Positions 7,410 through 15,014 of a stretch of DNA of 64,000 nt are shown piece after piece. Location: the NCBI RefSeq assembly GCF_024584805.1, contig NZ_CP075715.1, positions 3,854,526-3,918,525 of the forward strand. The letters are read 5' to 3'. The DNA comes from Streptomyces sp. FIT100 (GTDB lineage: Bacteria; Actinomycetota; Actinomycetes; Streptomycetales; Streptomycetaceae). Under the pieces are notes generated by a model. It did no database searches. It saw only the letters and a list, made by a program, of their open reading frames with translations, and had not been told where the DNA came from. The position numbers and the translations under genes were made by a program. How positions within the stretch are numbered: position 1 is the stretch's first letter; each line of letters opens with the position of its first letter.

Positions 7410-8249
7410 ATGCCCAGTTCCACGCACACGATCGCCCGGGGCGGGCACGTCCAGCCCGCGACCGACCCGCCCCCGGCGGCCTCGGTTCCGCCCCCGGCGG
7501 CTTCGGTTCCGCCCGCGCCCGCTTCGGTTCCGCCCGCTTCGGTTCCGCCCGCACCGGTTCCGCCCGGCCACTCCGGCCTCAAGCAGGCGGTTCGGGACAC
7601 CGGCTCGGTCGGCCTTGCGCTCTTCCCGCTCGGCGTGGCCTTCGGCGTGCTGGTCAGCCACCAGGGCCTGGCCTGGTGGTGGGCGAGCGTCATCAGCGCG
7701 TTCGTCTACGCAGGCTCTCTGGAGTTCCTGCTCGTGGGACTGATCGTCGCGGTGGCCCCGCTGGCGCAGATCGCCGTGACGGCGTTCCTGGTCAATTTCC
7801 GCCACGTCTTCTACGCGCTCTCCTTTCCGCTGCACCGGGTCACCGGCGCCACCGGGAAGGCGTACGCCACCTTCGCCATGACCGACGAGGCGTACGCGCT
7901 GTCCACGGCACCGGCCGCCGCCTCCTGGACCAAGGGCCGAATCCTGTGGCTCCAGGTCTTCTGCCAGGGCTACTGGGTGCTCGGCGCCACCGCGGGCGCC
8001 CTCGTCGGTGCCCTGCTCCCGGAACGCCTCGTGGGCCTGGACTTCGCCCTGACCGCTCTGTTCACCGTCCTCGCCATCGACGGATACAAGGCCAGGCGCG
8101 ACCTGCCCGCACCGGTGCTGGCACTGGTGTGTGCGCTCGTCGCCCGGTTCGCCTTCCCCGACCAGATGCTGCTCGCCGCGATGGCCCTGTTCACCACGGG
8201 GCTCCTCGCCCGCCGATACGTCCACGACCGGAAGCCGACCCGTGCCTGA
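7410..8249 (+). CDS. azlC: AzlC family branched-chain amino acid exporter, large subunit
   Basis: 279 residues. After about 50 residues of Pro/Ala/Ser-Val repeats (units like PPPAASV and PPAPASV) comes the AzlC core of about 8 membrane helices (VGLALFPLGVAFGVLVSHQG, FVYAGSLEFLLVGLIVAVAP, FLVNFRHVFYALSFP). NFRHVFY is a family signature. The repeat-rich cytosolic tail is an addition compared with typical AzlC proteins of about 230 residues. It overlaps azlD by 8 bases. The pair exports branched-chain amino acids or analogues. Confidence 0.9.
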   Translation: MPSSTHTIARGGHVQPATDPPPAASVPPPAASVPPAPASVPPASVPPAPVPPGHSGLKQAVRDTGSVGLALFPLGVAFGVLVSHQGLAWWWASVISAFVYAGSLEFLLVGLIVAVAPLAQIAVTAFLVNFRHVFYALSFPLHRVTGATGKAYATFAMTDEAYALSTAPAAASWTKGRILWLQVFCQGYWVLGATAGALVGALLPERLVGLDFALTALFTVLAIDGYKARRDLPAPVLALVCALVARFAFPDQMLLAAMALFTTGLLARRYVHDRKPTRA

Positions 8250-8574
8250 CACCCCCTACATATGGGCCGCCGTCCTCATCTGCACGGCCATCACCTGGGC
8301 CCTGCGCGCCCTGCCCTTCGCCGCGCTGGCCCCGCTGCGCTCGTCGGACACCGTGCACCACCTGGGCGACCACATGCCCGTCGGCAGCATGGTGATCCTC
8401 ACCGTGTACACCCTGCGTGACCTCCCCCTGGCCACAGCGCCGTACGGACTGCCGGCGATCGCCGCCCTGACCGCCACCGCGGCGCTCCACCTGTGGCAGC
8501 GCAAGGCCGTCCTGAGCATCCTCGGCGGAACCGCCGTCCATGTCGCCCTGGCCAGCACGGTCTTCGCCCACTGA
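8242..8574 (+). CDS. azlD: AzlD family small subunit of the amino acid exporter
   Basis: 110 residues from the GTG that overlaps the azlC stop. Four hydrophobic helices are visible (YIWAAVLICTAITWALRALP; MVILTVYTLRDLP; IAALTATAALHLW; VHVALASTVFAH), as expected for AzlD. It works with AzlC as a two-component permease; co-translation is indicated by the overlap. Confidence 0.88.
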   Translation: MPDTPYIWAAVLICTAITWALRALPFAALAPLRSSDTVHHLGDHMPVGSMVILTVYTLRDLPLATAPYGLPAIAALTATAALHLWQRKAVLSILGGTAVHVALASTVFAH

Positions 8575-8760
8575 CCGAGCACCCACGTGCCGAACCCCCA
8601 TGACCTGCACCTGACCTGCACCGCACCTCCTGCCAATGCCCGCAGCGCTTCCGTACCTCCTACGCCAAGGCGGGGCCGTGAATCCTGGCCGCAGGTCGGC
8701 CGCACGCGCTCGAACAGCGGTGGGACACCGCCGGATCAAGGTGGGACGGAGTGCATGCGG

Positions 8761-8792
8761 AAGGGGTGCCGCTCCGGAGAGTGGCACCCCTT
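8761..8792. terminator. Hairpin terminator
   Basis: AAGGGGTGCC and GGCACCCCTT form a perfect 10-base stem with a 12-base loop, about 190 bases after azlD and just outside the tRNA-derived repeat. It could stop azlCD transcripts or, in the other direction, the ancestral tRNA-Ser transcript. The 190 bases between azlD and the hairpin hold nothing else I can support. Confidence 0.6.
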
Positions 8793-8819
8793 CTGACCTG
8801 CAAACTTCTGACCTGCGGA

Positions 8820-8876
8820 GCGGTGGGTGTGGGATTTGAACCCACGGTGACGTCGCTGCCACGACGGTTTTCAAGA
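8820..8876 (-). repeat. att-like direct repeat: truncated tRNA-Ser 3' half
   Basis: It matches 12281-12337 except for G/A at one position. It contains the acceptor 3' strand, T arm, variable arm and the 3' side of the anticodon arm of tRNA-Ser, and stops at the anticodon loop. Beyond it the sequence is unrelated to tRNA, so it cannot encode a functional tRNA. Confidence 0.8.
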
Positions 8877-8989
8877 GAGTGCTGTGGGAACAGCCTTCAC
8901 CGTGATTGACCTGCTCGTTCCCCAGTTGCCTGAGCAAGTGAGCCACCGCACCCCGTGTAACCGAACGCCTGCGGCCGGGGTGGCGTTGC

Positions 8990-9560
8990 CCTCGATGGGC
9001 AGCATGTAGCCGGTGCCGAACCGGCTGGTGATCACCATCACCTGATCCTTCCCACTGGCCTGTTCCTTCGTCGCTGATGCCAGGGTCTCGGGGCGAACAG
9101 TCGTACTCCGTCGACCTCGCCAATCAGCGCGGCGTGCACGCGGGCGAGAGCCCGTGCGGTGCCGATGCCATTGGATGACAGGAGTCCCGCAGCCCGCACC
9201 CTGGCGAGTCGAAGATCTCGGCCGGATCGGTTACCGCGAACGCCCGATTGCTCAGTGAGTTCGGGTCACGCCAAGCGGCGACCTGTTCACGGAGATCCTC
9301 AGGAACCGACTCGGTCGGCACCGCCGTAAGGTTCACGGTCGGCGGCCGGTACGACATGCGGCTGACTATCGCGTGCCCTCGCAGGCAGACGGATGAAGAA
9401 GTCCAGGCCCAGCGGGCACGCGATCTCCTCGGCGAAGAGTCGGCCCGTCGACCGGCCGGCGGCTCGGAGAATCGACAAACCGACCATCCAGCCCCGAGTT
9501 TGACCGCGGTATCCGGGGTCCATTGGGGCGCTGGGCTGCCACGGCTGCCACCGGCTGCCA
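8990..9560 (-). pseudogene. Serine hydrolase / class C beta-lactamase-family gene, decayed
   Basis: Three reading frames carry successive pieces of an EstB-like serine hydrolase. The first, near 9560-9330, reads RGWMVGLSILRAAGRSTG then FAEEIACPLGLDFFIRLP. The second, 9357-9190, reads EQVAAWRDPNSLSNRAFAVTDPAEI. The third, near 9175-9000, reads SSNGIGTARALARVHAALIG and GEVDGVRLFAP, then after a one-base shift PETLASATKEQASGKDQ and MVITSRFGTGYMLP. These are in the correct family order. The N-terminal half with the catalytic SxxK is missing and the 3' end is lost at the att-like repeat. It is a dead gene fragment. Confidence 0.75.
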
Positions 9561-9778
9561 GACGACAATCCGGGGAGTCGTCGATTAGCCTTCCCGTTCT
9601 GTGAAGTGAGCTTCTGGCGCCAGATCATCCCCGTGTTCGAAGGGCCGCGCTGGGCGTCGACGGCTGCATTGAGGCCGGGACTCAGACGACTTCGCGCGGA
9701 CAGCCGTGGTGCGCCACTTCGTTGCCTCTGCCGCTCGGAGGTGCTGGATGGGCGCGGTTAACCTGGTCCAACGGCCTG

Positions 9779-9817
9779 CGGCCGTTCGCCCTCACTGCGA
9801 TTGAGGGCGAACGGCCG
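9779..9817. terminator. Strong hairpin terminator after the bacteriocin-like gene
   Basis: CGGCCGTTCGCCCTCA and its exact reverse complement form a 16-base stem around a 7-base loop, 27 bases downstream of the stop of the minus-strand gene at 9844. It is the natural end of that two-gene transcript. The 200 bases between here and the decayed hydrolase contain nothing recognisable. Confidence 0.8.
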
Positions 9818-9843
9818 CGGTTCTTGCTCTGGCGTGAGGCCTA

Positions 9844-10590
9844 TCAGGTGGTTGCCTTGCCGATGCAGAACCACACGGTGCCCGCGCCGAGGCCTCCGGC
9901 GGCGGTGATGCAGGGTACGCAGGCAGCACCGGCGGTTCCCACGCAGGCGGCGGCACACGCGGTACCGATCAGCGCAAGGGTCCAGGATGAGATGCCCGCG
10001 CTGGCCAGACAGTTGTTCAGCTTGCTCCAGCTGAAGCCGAAGGTCGAGGGCTGAGACTGCTTGACGCTCAGGTCCTTGGGCAGGTCCGCTGCGTTGATGA
10101 TCTTGTCGGCCGTGAGAGCACCGTCGCGCCATACCTGTGCGTGGCCGGTCTTGTCGTCGTGGACGAGCTGCATCTCCAGCGTCTCGATCAGCTTGCCGGA
10201 CGCGTCGTACACCACGTTCAGGCTCGCGCCGACGACCTGGCCGCTGATGGGAACGGCGACCTGGGTGTTGCCGTTCTTGAACTTGTAGACGGTGGCGCCC
10301 TCCGTCACCAGGGACGAGCCGGTCTTGAGGTGCGCAGTGATCTTCTTGCCGTCCACATCTGCGCCGACCCTGTGCACCCATGCCTTGGCCTGCTCCCCGT
10401 CGATCACGGAGGACTGGCTCTGAAGTGCCTGGATGTTCTCGGCCAGTGCGGCGGTTTCGGGCGAGACATCGCCTGCGAAGGAACCCGAGGCAAAGGCCGA
10501 AGGGGCGAACGCGTGGCTCTGCGCGGCAGTTGTGCCGACGAGGGCCAGGCCGGCCAGGGTGGCGGTGGCTATGCGGTAGGAGAGTTTCAA
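9844..10590 (-). CDS. Secreted precursor with Cys-rich C-terminal domain; halocin-C8-like bacteriocin candidate
   Basis: 248 residues from a TTG start placed 7 bases after AAGGAA. Residues 1-28 are a signal peptide (LKLSYRIATATLAGLALVG, then AQSHAFA). Residues 30-185 are a soluble polar domain (VYKFKNGNTQVAVPISGQVVG; AQVWRDGALTADKII). The last 56 residues change character completely: NNCLASAGISSWTLALIGTA, then CAAACVGTAGAACVPC and a Gly/Ala-rich stretch to WFCIGK, with six cysteines in all. A long N-terminal domain plus a compact hydrophobic Cys-rich C-terminus is the layout of the halocin C8 precursor, where the N-part gives immunity and the C-part is the toxin. The resemblance is judged by eye; function is unproven. 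Confidence 0.6.
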   Translation of the reverse strand: MKLSYRIATATLAGLALVGTTAAQSHAFAPSAFASGSFAGDVSPETAALAENIQALQSQSSVIDGEQAKAWVHRVGADVDGKKITAHLKTGSSLVTEGATVYKFKNGNTQVAVPISGQVVGASLNVVYDASGKLIETLEMQLVHDDKTGHAQVWRDGALTADKIINAADLPKDLSVKQSQPSTFGFSWSKLNNCLASAGISSWTLALIGTACAAACVGTAGAACVPCITAAGGLGAGTVWFCIGKATT

Positions 10591-10648
10591 GGGGACGTTT
10601 CCTTCTTGATGGCGGAGATGTTGAAGTTGCTCGCACGGATCGCGGCCA

Positions 10649-10813
10649 TCAGCGCTTGCGAAGAAGCACGAGGAACACGAGTACGGAGCTCGCGGCAGCG
10701 GCCGCCCACGGAGTGGGGCCGTCATGCCACGTGACGACGGCTGCCGCAATGGTCAGGGCCGCGTTAAAGCCCGCAATCCCCAGGACTACCCCCGCTGTTC
10801 GCCCGTCTTCCAT
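10649..10813 (-). CDS. Small two-helix membrane protein next to the bacteriocin-like gene
   Basis: 54 residues from the ATG at 10813, which has AGGGG 6 bases upstream; longer in-frame starts at 10861 and 10885 are possible. Two membrane helices (TAGVVLGIAGFNAALTIAAA and PWAAAAASSVLVFLVLL) are joined by a short polar turn and end in RKR. It lies 58 bases upstream of the precursor gene on the same strand, so co-transcription is likely. Small membrane proteins of this kind often serve as immunity or export accessories for bacteriocins, which is my inference. No homologue is recognised. Confidence 0.5.
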   Translation of the reverse strand: MEDGRTAGVVLGIAGFNAALTIAAAVVTWHDGPTPWAAAAASSVLVFLVLLRKR

Positions 10814-11268
10814 CTGTGTCCCCTGCTGTGGTTGTTCACCGCTGCGGTCGGAATTGACCATATGAGTGAGATAAGACCCCCTCAAGTGATCAACGGGTCA
10901 TGGCCATGGTTTCCGGACAGGCTGAGGTGGCGTTCCGGTATCCGGGGTACTCGCTCAGACCACCGCCTCTCGGCGTGGAACAGAGCTCGGATCATGATCA
11001 GTTGAGCCGATGCGGTCGTTCCGGTGGGCTGCTGGTGCGCGGCGATCAGCAGTTCGAGTGGGCCTCTACGAGATGTCCTGATTACGCGACAGAAGCCTTG
11101 CCTCGCGGAGGGCCGCGCACGGCTTCTCTGCTTCTGCGGGAGAGTCGGAGGTGTCTCTACAGTGAGAGCCGAGCCTTGGTCGGGTAAACGATCCGTCGGC
11201 TGGCTGAGGCCAGCGACCAGCGGGGCTTTGGGTGCAGGTCAGGTGACCGGCCGTGCGTAATCACGGCT

Positions 11269-11787
11269 GTGGACAATCAGGACGCTGCGCGCCAGCTGTC
11301 GCGCTCGGCTGTGGAGGCGTGCCTAGCAGCTTCCGGGCAGGTGATCGGGCCCATCGAAACGACGTACCGACACCTCGGCGAGGGCACCGAGGGCACCGAG
11401 GGCACCGAGGGCACCGAGGGCACCGAGTATCAGGTGACGTTCCGTACGACCGGTGACCGGCGCGAGGCGCTGGAGAAGCACTTGGTGGACAACCACCCCT
11501 ACGACTTGCCTGAGGTCATCGCGTTCACGATCGACGCCGGCCGTGCCGAGTACCTGGAATGGATCACCCGGGCCACCGTTAGCCCTTCGCGCACTCCAGT
11601 AGCGCGCCGACCGGGGCGAGGGACCGGTGGGGCTCCAACCGCTTGGCCATCACGCACCATGTCCTGGCTGACCGGCTACCGCAGACTCAACCACCGGTAC
11701 GAACGAGAACCAGGCAACTACCTGGCCTTCCTCGGTTTGGCAGCCGCTCGCTGCTGCTACATACGGCTCCTCAAACTGACCATGTAG
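11269..11787 (+). pseudogene. CutA-like domain fused to the C-terminal end of a DDE transposase
   Basis: The 172-codon open frame (GTG start) has two unrelated parts. Residues 1-103 are a CutA (divalent-cation tolerance) domain: DAARQLSRSAVEACLAASGQ, IGPIETTYRHLGEG, YQVTFRTTGDRREALEKHLV, then HPYDLPEVIAFTIDAG and YLEWI. Its usual N-terminal strand lies upstream in frame (CVITAVDNQ) without a clear start. The metal-binding loop region is interrupted by five GTE repeats. From about residue 125 the sequence SWLTGYRRLNHRYEREPGNY through to RLLKLTM is the end of an IS5-superfamily-type transposase. The chimera probably arose by insertion and deletion of an IS, and CutA function is doubtful. Confidence 0.65.
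11380..11427 (+). repeat. In-frame 9-base minisatellite in the CutA-like gene
   Basis: Five tandem copies of GAGGGCACC encode Gly-Thr-Glu repeats at a loop of the CutA fold. Normal CutA proteins have only two to four residues there. This is a slippage-generated expansion. Confidence 0.85.
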
Positions 11788-11804
11788 GACACGGTCTTAG
11801 GCAG

Positions 11805-11919
11805 CCGCCATGGGGCGAGCCTCCAAGATCATGGCCCCGATCGGGCAATTGCGGGCAGGCGAGGAGCCGGCCGATTCGCGGGTCAGTGTAAGGGGCCATG
11901 ATCTCTCGCCCCATGGCAG
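11805..11919. repeat. Long imperfect inverted repeat
   Basis: CCATGGGGCGAG (11808-11819) and AGATCATGGCCCC (11826-11838) are mirrored by GGGGCCATGATCT (11892-11904) and CTCGCCCCATGG (11905-11916). The left arm has a 6-base insertion CCTCCA, and the spacer is 53 bases. It follows the transposase fragment directly, so the likely origin is two opposed insertion-sequence ends or a MITE-like remnant. Confidence 0.65.
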
Positions 11920-12010
11920 CTCCCGCCCAAAGCCGCTCCACCGACCCCAGTTGGTACACCTGGACCCGCGAAGGTCAGCTAGAAGCCGAGCTTGCCGAAC
12001 GAGGCCAGGA

Positions 12011-12148
12011 TCACGAGTCCGACAACCGTCCGGCGACGAACAAGTAGATGCTCATCTTTCGGACCCAGCGACGCTCGGCCTGCCGCCGATCCACGTCGTA
12101 TTGATGCATCCCCTGCGCCACAGCCCGCGCGGTCTGATCCTCGTCCAT
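12011..12148 (-). CDS. Small hypothetical protein on the island
   Basis: 45 residues starting MDEDQTARAVAQGMHQYDVD, highly charged, followed by RRQAERRWVRKMSIYLFVAG. A GGGGG site lies 4 bases before the ATG. A +1 shifted continuation just downstream encodes a hydrophobic VVGLVILASFGKLGF, so the original protein may have ended in a membrane helix and be frameshifted here. No family is recognised. Confidence 0.35.
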   Translation of the reverse strand: MDEDQTARAVAQGMHQYDVDRRQAERRWVRKMSIYLFVAGRLSDS

Positions 12149-12237
12149 CGCGCCCCCTGCTTCATCCGCGTGCCCTCCCGTGCCCGATCTGACGGGGAAC
12201 CACAGGGAATCTCGGTCACTAGCAGTCACGCGAAGAC

Positions 12238-12276
12238 GAACGACCCCCGACCATTGGCCCTGGTCAGAGGTCGTTC
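12238..12276. terminator. Terminator downstream of tRNA-Ser
   Basis: GAACGACC and GGTCGTTC form the outer stem, with an inner GACCA/TGGTC stem, 6 bases beyond the 3' end of the minus-strand tRNA-Ser. A single loop of 7 bases remains. It is well placed to end the tRNA transcript. Confidence 0.6.
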
Positions 12277-12281
12277 ATCTG

Positions 12282-12368
12282 CGGTGGGTGTGGGATTTGA
12301 ACCCACGGTGACATCGCTGCCACGACGGTTTTCAAGACCGTTCCCTTAGGCCGCTCGGGCAACCCACC
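12282..12368 (-). tRNA. tRNA-Ser(UGA)
   Basis: 87 nucleotides fold as a class II tRNA. The acceptor is GGTGGGT/ACCCACC with discriminator G. A D arm starts GCCCGAGCGG. The anticodon stem-loop CGGTCTTGAAAACCG reads UGA. There is a long variable arm and a T arm GTGGG-TTCAAAT-CCCAC. No CCA is encoded. It lies 55 bases downstream of the HtrA-type gene on the same strand. Its 3' part is duplicated at 8820-8876, marking it as an integration site. Confidence 0.95.
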
Positions 12369-12423
12369 TCGCACCGCCGACCCGGGTGGTCCCCCGGGTG
12401 CGGTGCCTGCACAGCCTAGCCCG

Positions 12424-13878
12424 TCAGCTGTCGCCCTTGCGCTGGCCCAGGGTGACGTCCACCGTGGACTCCTTGCCGTCGCGCTCGTAGGTCAGCGAGA
12501 CCTTGTCGCCCGGCTTGTGGTTCCAGATTTCGCTGATGAGGGTCGGGCCGCTGTCGATGGGCTTGCCGTTGAACCTGGTGATGACGTCGCCCGCCTTGAG
12601 GCCGGCCTTGGCCGCCGGGCCGTTCGGGGTGATGGCGGGGGTGCCGCCGGTGCCCTCGGTGGGGATGGTGGCGCCTTCGGCTTCCTCGGTCATGGTGACC
12701 GTGGCGCCGATCACGGGGTAGACCGGTTCGCCGGTCTTGATCAGTTGTTCGGCGACGTTCTTGGCCTGGTTGATGGGGATGGCGAAGCCGAGGCCGATGG
12801 AGCCCGCCTGGGACTGGCCCAGGCCGTTGCCCGCGGACTGGATCGCGGAGTTGATGCCGATCACCGCGCCCCGCGCGTCGAGCAGCGGGCCGCCGGAGTT
12901 GCCGGGGTTGATCGAGGCGTCGGTCTGCAGGGCGCTCATGTACGAGTTCTTGCCGCTGGAGCCGTCGCCCGAGGCCACCGGGCGGTTCTTGGCGCTGATG
13001 ATGCCCGTGGTGACCGTGTTGGAGAGGCCGAACGGGGCGCCGATCGCGATCGTCGCGTCGCCGACCGCCACCCGCTCGGAGTTGCCGAGCGGCAGCGGTG
13101 TCAGTCCGGCGGGGGCGTTCTTCAGTTTGAGGACGGCGACGTCGTAGCCCTGTGCGCGGCCGACGACCTCGGCGTCGTACGTCTTGCCGTCGGAGAAGGT
13201 CGCGGAGAGTTCGCCGCCGTCGGCCGCGGAAGCCACCACGTGGTTGTTGGTGAGGATGTGGCCCTGCTTGTCGTACACGAAACCGGTGCCCGTGCCGCCC
13301 TCGCCCTCGGCGGCGTCGGACTTCGCCTCGATGGTGACGACGCTCGGCAGCGCCTTGTTGGCGACCGCCGCGACCGTGCCGGGCTCACGCTTGAAGTCGG
13401 CGGGGGCGTCGCCGGCGGAGACGGTCGTCGAGACGGAGCCGTTGTCGTTGCGCTCGGCCGCCCAGTAGCCGATGCCGCCACCGATGCCGCCGGCGACCAG
13501 CGCGGCGGCGAGGACGGCGGCGACCAGGCCGCCGCCGGAGCGCTTGGCAGCCGGGACGGCCGCAGGGCCGGGGCCGAACGGCTGTGCGGGTGCGCCCCAG
13601 GGAGACGCCGGGGTCGCCGGGGGCCAGCCGCCCTGGGCGTGGGGGGCGGAGGCGGTGTGGTGCGCCACGGTCGGGGAGTCGGCCGGCAGCGGAGGCACGG
13701 GAGGCACCGCGGCACCGGCGGGCGCCGCCGGCGAACCCGGCTGCGCCACCGTCCCCATCCGCTCCGTCGGCGACGCATCGCTGTCGTGAGCGGCCGCCGG
13801 CCCGGACGGAGGCACGGGAGGTACGGACGGGGCGGTCTGACCTGCAGTGCCCTCGTTGTCCTCGTTCTCGGTGCTCAC
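12424..13878 (-). CDS. HtrA/DegP-type membrane-anchored serine protease with PDZ domain
   Basis: 484 residues. Residues 1-112 are Pro/Ala/Gly-rich and cytosolic. One membrane helix spans about 117-140 (GGLVAAVLAAALVAGGIGGG). The trypsin-like domain shows all three catalytic residues: His in ILTNNHVVAS, Asp in YDVAVLKLKN and Ser in INPGNSGGPLLD. A PDZ domain follows from about 395 (PNGPAAKAGLKAGDVITRFN). It is the usual actinobacterial HtrA layout, with the protease outside the cell and acting in envelope protein quality control. The tRNA-Ser gene follows it. No dedicated two-component system is adjacent. Confidence 0.93.
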   Translation of the reverse strand: MSTENEDNEGTAGQTAPSVPPVPPSGPAAAHDSDASPTERMGTVAQPGSPAAPAGAAVPPVPPLPADSPTVAHHTASAPHAQGGWPPATPASPWGAPAQPFGPGPAAVPAAKRSGGGLVAAVLAAALVAGGIGGGIGYWAAERNDNGSVSTTVSAGDAPADFKREPGTVAAVANKALPSVVTIEAKSDAAEGEGGTGTGFVYDKQGHILTNNHVVASAADGGELSATFSDGKTYDAEVVGRAQGYDVAVLKLKNAPAGLTPLPLGNSERVAVGDATIAIGAPFGLSNTVTTGIISAKNRPVASGDGSSGKNSYMSALQTDASINPGNSGGPLLDARGAVIGINSAIQSAGNGLGQSQAGSIGLGFAIPINQAKNVAEQLIKTGEPVYPVIGATVTMTEEAEGATIPTEGTGGTPAITPNGPAAKAGLKAGDVITRFNGKPIDSGPTLISEIWNHKPGDKVSLTYERDGKESTVDVTLGQRKGDS

Positions 13879-14055
13879 AGCTTTCTCTCCTCGATTCCGC
13901 GATGCTTGCGTACCGTCGGTCCGCTGCGTTCAGCTTTTACCACCGGCTGTCAGGCCACTGTAAGCAGGACCTGTGCATATCCGCGCCCCCCTTTATCCCG
14001 GACATTACGGGCAGGAGGGCGGCGCCCTGCCCCCGGACGATGTCACCATGACGCG

Positions 14056-14847
14056 GTGACACCACACCCGATCCAGGTCGTCGCTCACCGCGGTGCCTCG
14101 GAGGACGCTCCCGAGCACACTCTGGCCGCCTACATGAGGGCCATCGAGGACGGGGCCGACGCCCTCGAATGCGATGTGCGTCTCACCGCGGACGGCCATC
14201 TCGTCTGTGTCCACGACCGCCGCATCAACCGCACGTCCAACGGCCGCGGCGCCGTCTCCGCCCTGGAGCTCTCCGAGCTCGCCGCGCACGACTTCGGCTC
14301 CTGGAAGGACAGCGAGGAGAGCCCGGACTGGGGGGACCGCGAGTTCACGTCCGTGCTCACCCTGGAACGGCTGCTGGAGCTGGTCGCCGACGCCGGGCGG
14401 CCGATCGACCTGGCGATCGAGACCAAGCACCCCACCCGTTGGGCCGGTCAGGTCGAGGAGCGGCTGCTCCTGCTGCTGAAGCGCTTCGGACTCGACGCCC
14501 CGGCCGCGGCCGGGGCGTCGCCGGTGCGCATCATGAGCTTCTCGTCGCGCTCGCTGCAGCGGATCGCGGCCGCGGCGCCGACCATTCCCACCGTCTACCT
14601 CATGCAGTTCCTCCAACTGCGCGTGCGCGACGCGCGACTGCCCGCCGGCGCCCGTATCGCCGGACCGGGGATCCGGCTCGTACGCAATCACCCCGCGTTC
14701 GTCGAGCGACTGCACGCGGCGGGCCACAAGGTGCACGTCTGGACCGTGAACGAGCCCGAGGACGTCGATCTCTGTGTCGGCCTCGACGTCGAGGCGATCA
14801 TCACCAACCGCCCCCGGCAGGTGCTTGCCCAGCTGGGCCGCCGGTAA
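14056..14847 (+). CDS. Glycerophosphodiester phosphodiesterase (GDPD)
   Basis: 263 residues from the GTG at 14056; the open frame extends far upstream but only as noncoding GC-rich sequence. GDPD TIM-barrel motifs are clear: VVAHRGASEDAPEHT (catalytic His, Glu), ALECDVRLTADGHLVCVHD (Glu, Asp, second His), LAIETKHP, and the C-terminal GHKVHVWTVNEPEDVDL with IITNRP. No signal peptide is seen, so it acts in the cytoplasm on glycerophosphodiesters from lipid turnover. It is divergent from the HtrA gene across a 177-base spacer that must hold both promoters. Confidence 0.92.
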   Translation: MTPHPIQVVAHRGASEDAPEHTLAAYMRAIEDGADALECDVRLTADGHLVCVHDRRINRTSNGRGAVSALELSELAAHDFGSWKDSEESPDWGDREFTSVLTLERLLELVADAGRPIDLAIETKHPTRWAGQVEERLLLLLKRFGLDAPAAAGASPVRIMSFSSRSLQRIAAAAPTIPTVYLMQFLQLRVRDARLPAGARIAGPGIRLVRNHPAFVERLHAAGHKVHVWTVNEPEDVDLCVGLDVEAIITNRPRQVLAQLGRR

Positions 14848-15014
14848 GGCGCCGGCGCGTCCGAAGTCCCTCACGCCCCGCTACAGGGAGTGCACCGGCG
14901 CGTTCGAACCGTATTCGACCGTGACGAGTGCGTCACCAGACACGGATTGGCCGGTTTCCGGTCCAGTCCAGTGGGGCATCCACACCGTGGCGTGGGGCAA
15001 AGGAGGTCTCGGGG

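Larger units (their letters stand above)
8820..12337. mobile_element. Remnant integrative island at tRNA-Ser(UGA)
   Basis: The 57-base stretch at 8820-8876 repeats the 3' part of the intact tRNA-Ser (12281-12337) in direct orientation with a single difference. It begins at the tRNA 3' end and reaches into the anticodon loop. This is the footprint left when an element integrates by tyrosine recombinase at a tRNA 3' end. No integrase, excisionase or replication gene is recognisable in the 3.5 kb between the repeats, so the element is either eroded or was mobilised in trans. Its content is accessory: a decayed serine-hydrolase gene, a bacteriocin-like unit, a CutA/transposase chimera and an inverted repeat. 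Confidence 0.7.

Noticed and set aside
9844..10590. Lanthipeptide or lasso-peptide precursor
   Set aside because: The protein has a Sec signal and a large folded N-terminal part, and no modification enzyme gene is nearby; the Cys-rich C-terminus fits a disulfide bacteriocin better.
10900..11260. Possible small genes between the bacteriocin-like unit and the CutA-like frame
   Set aside because: Two short plus-strand frames exist, but neither has a ribosome site, a coherent composition or a family match; nothing else is seen in this stretch.
11268..11276. A single perfect DnaA box (TTGTCCACA on the minus strand) in the CutA-like gene
   Set aside because: It is isolated and coding, so chance is the simplest explanation.
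11380..11427. Repeats considered as a CRISPR-like array
   Set aside because: The units are 9 bases with no spacers and are in frame inside a CutA-like coding sequence.
12403..14055. An N-terminal extension of more than 500 residues on the GDPD protein
   Set aside because: The upstream frame is antisense to the HtrA gene and low in complexity. GDPD homologues begin near the GTG at 14056.
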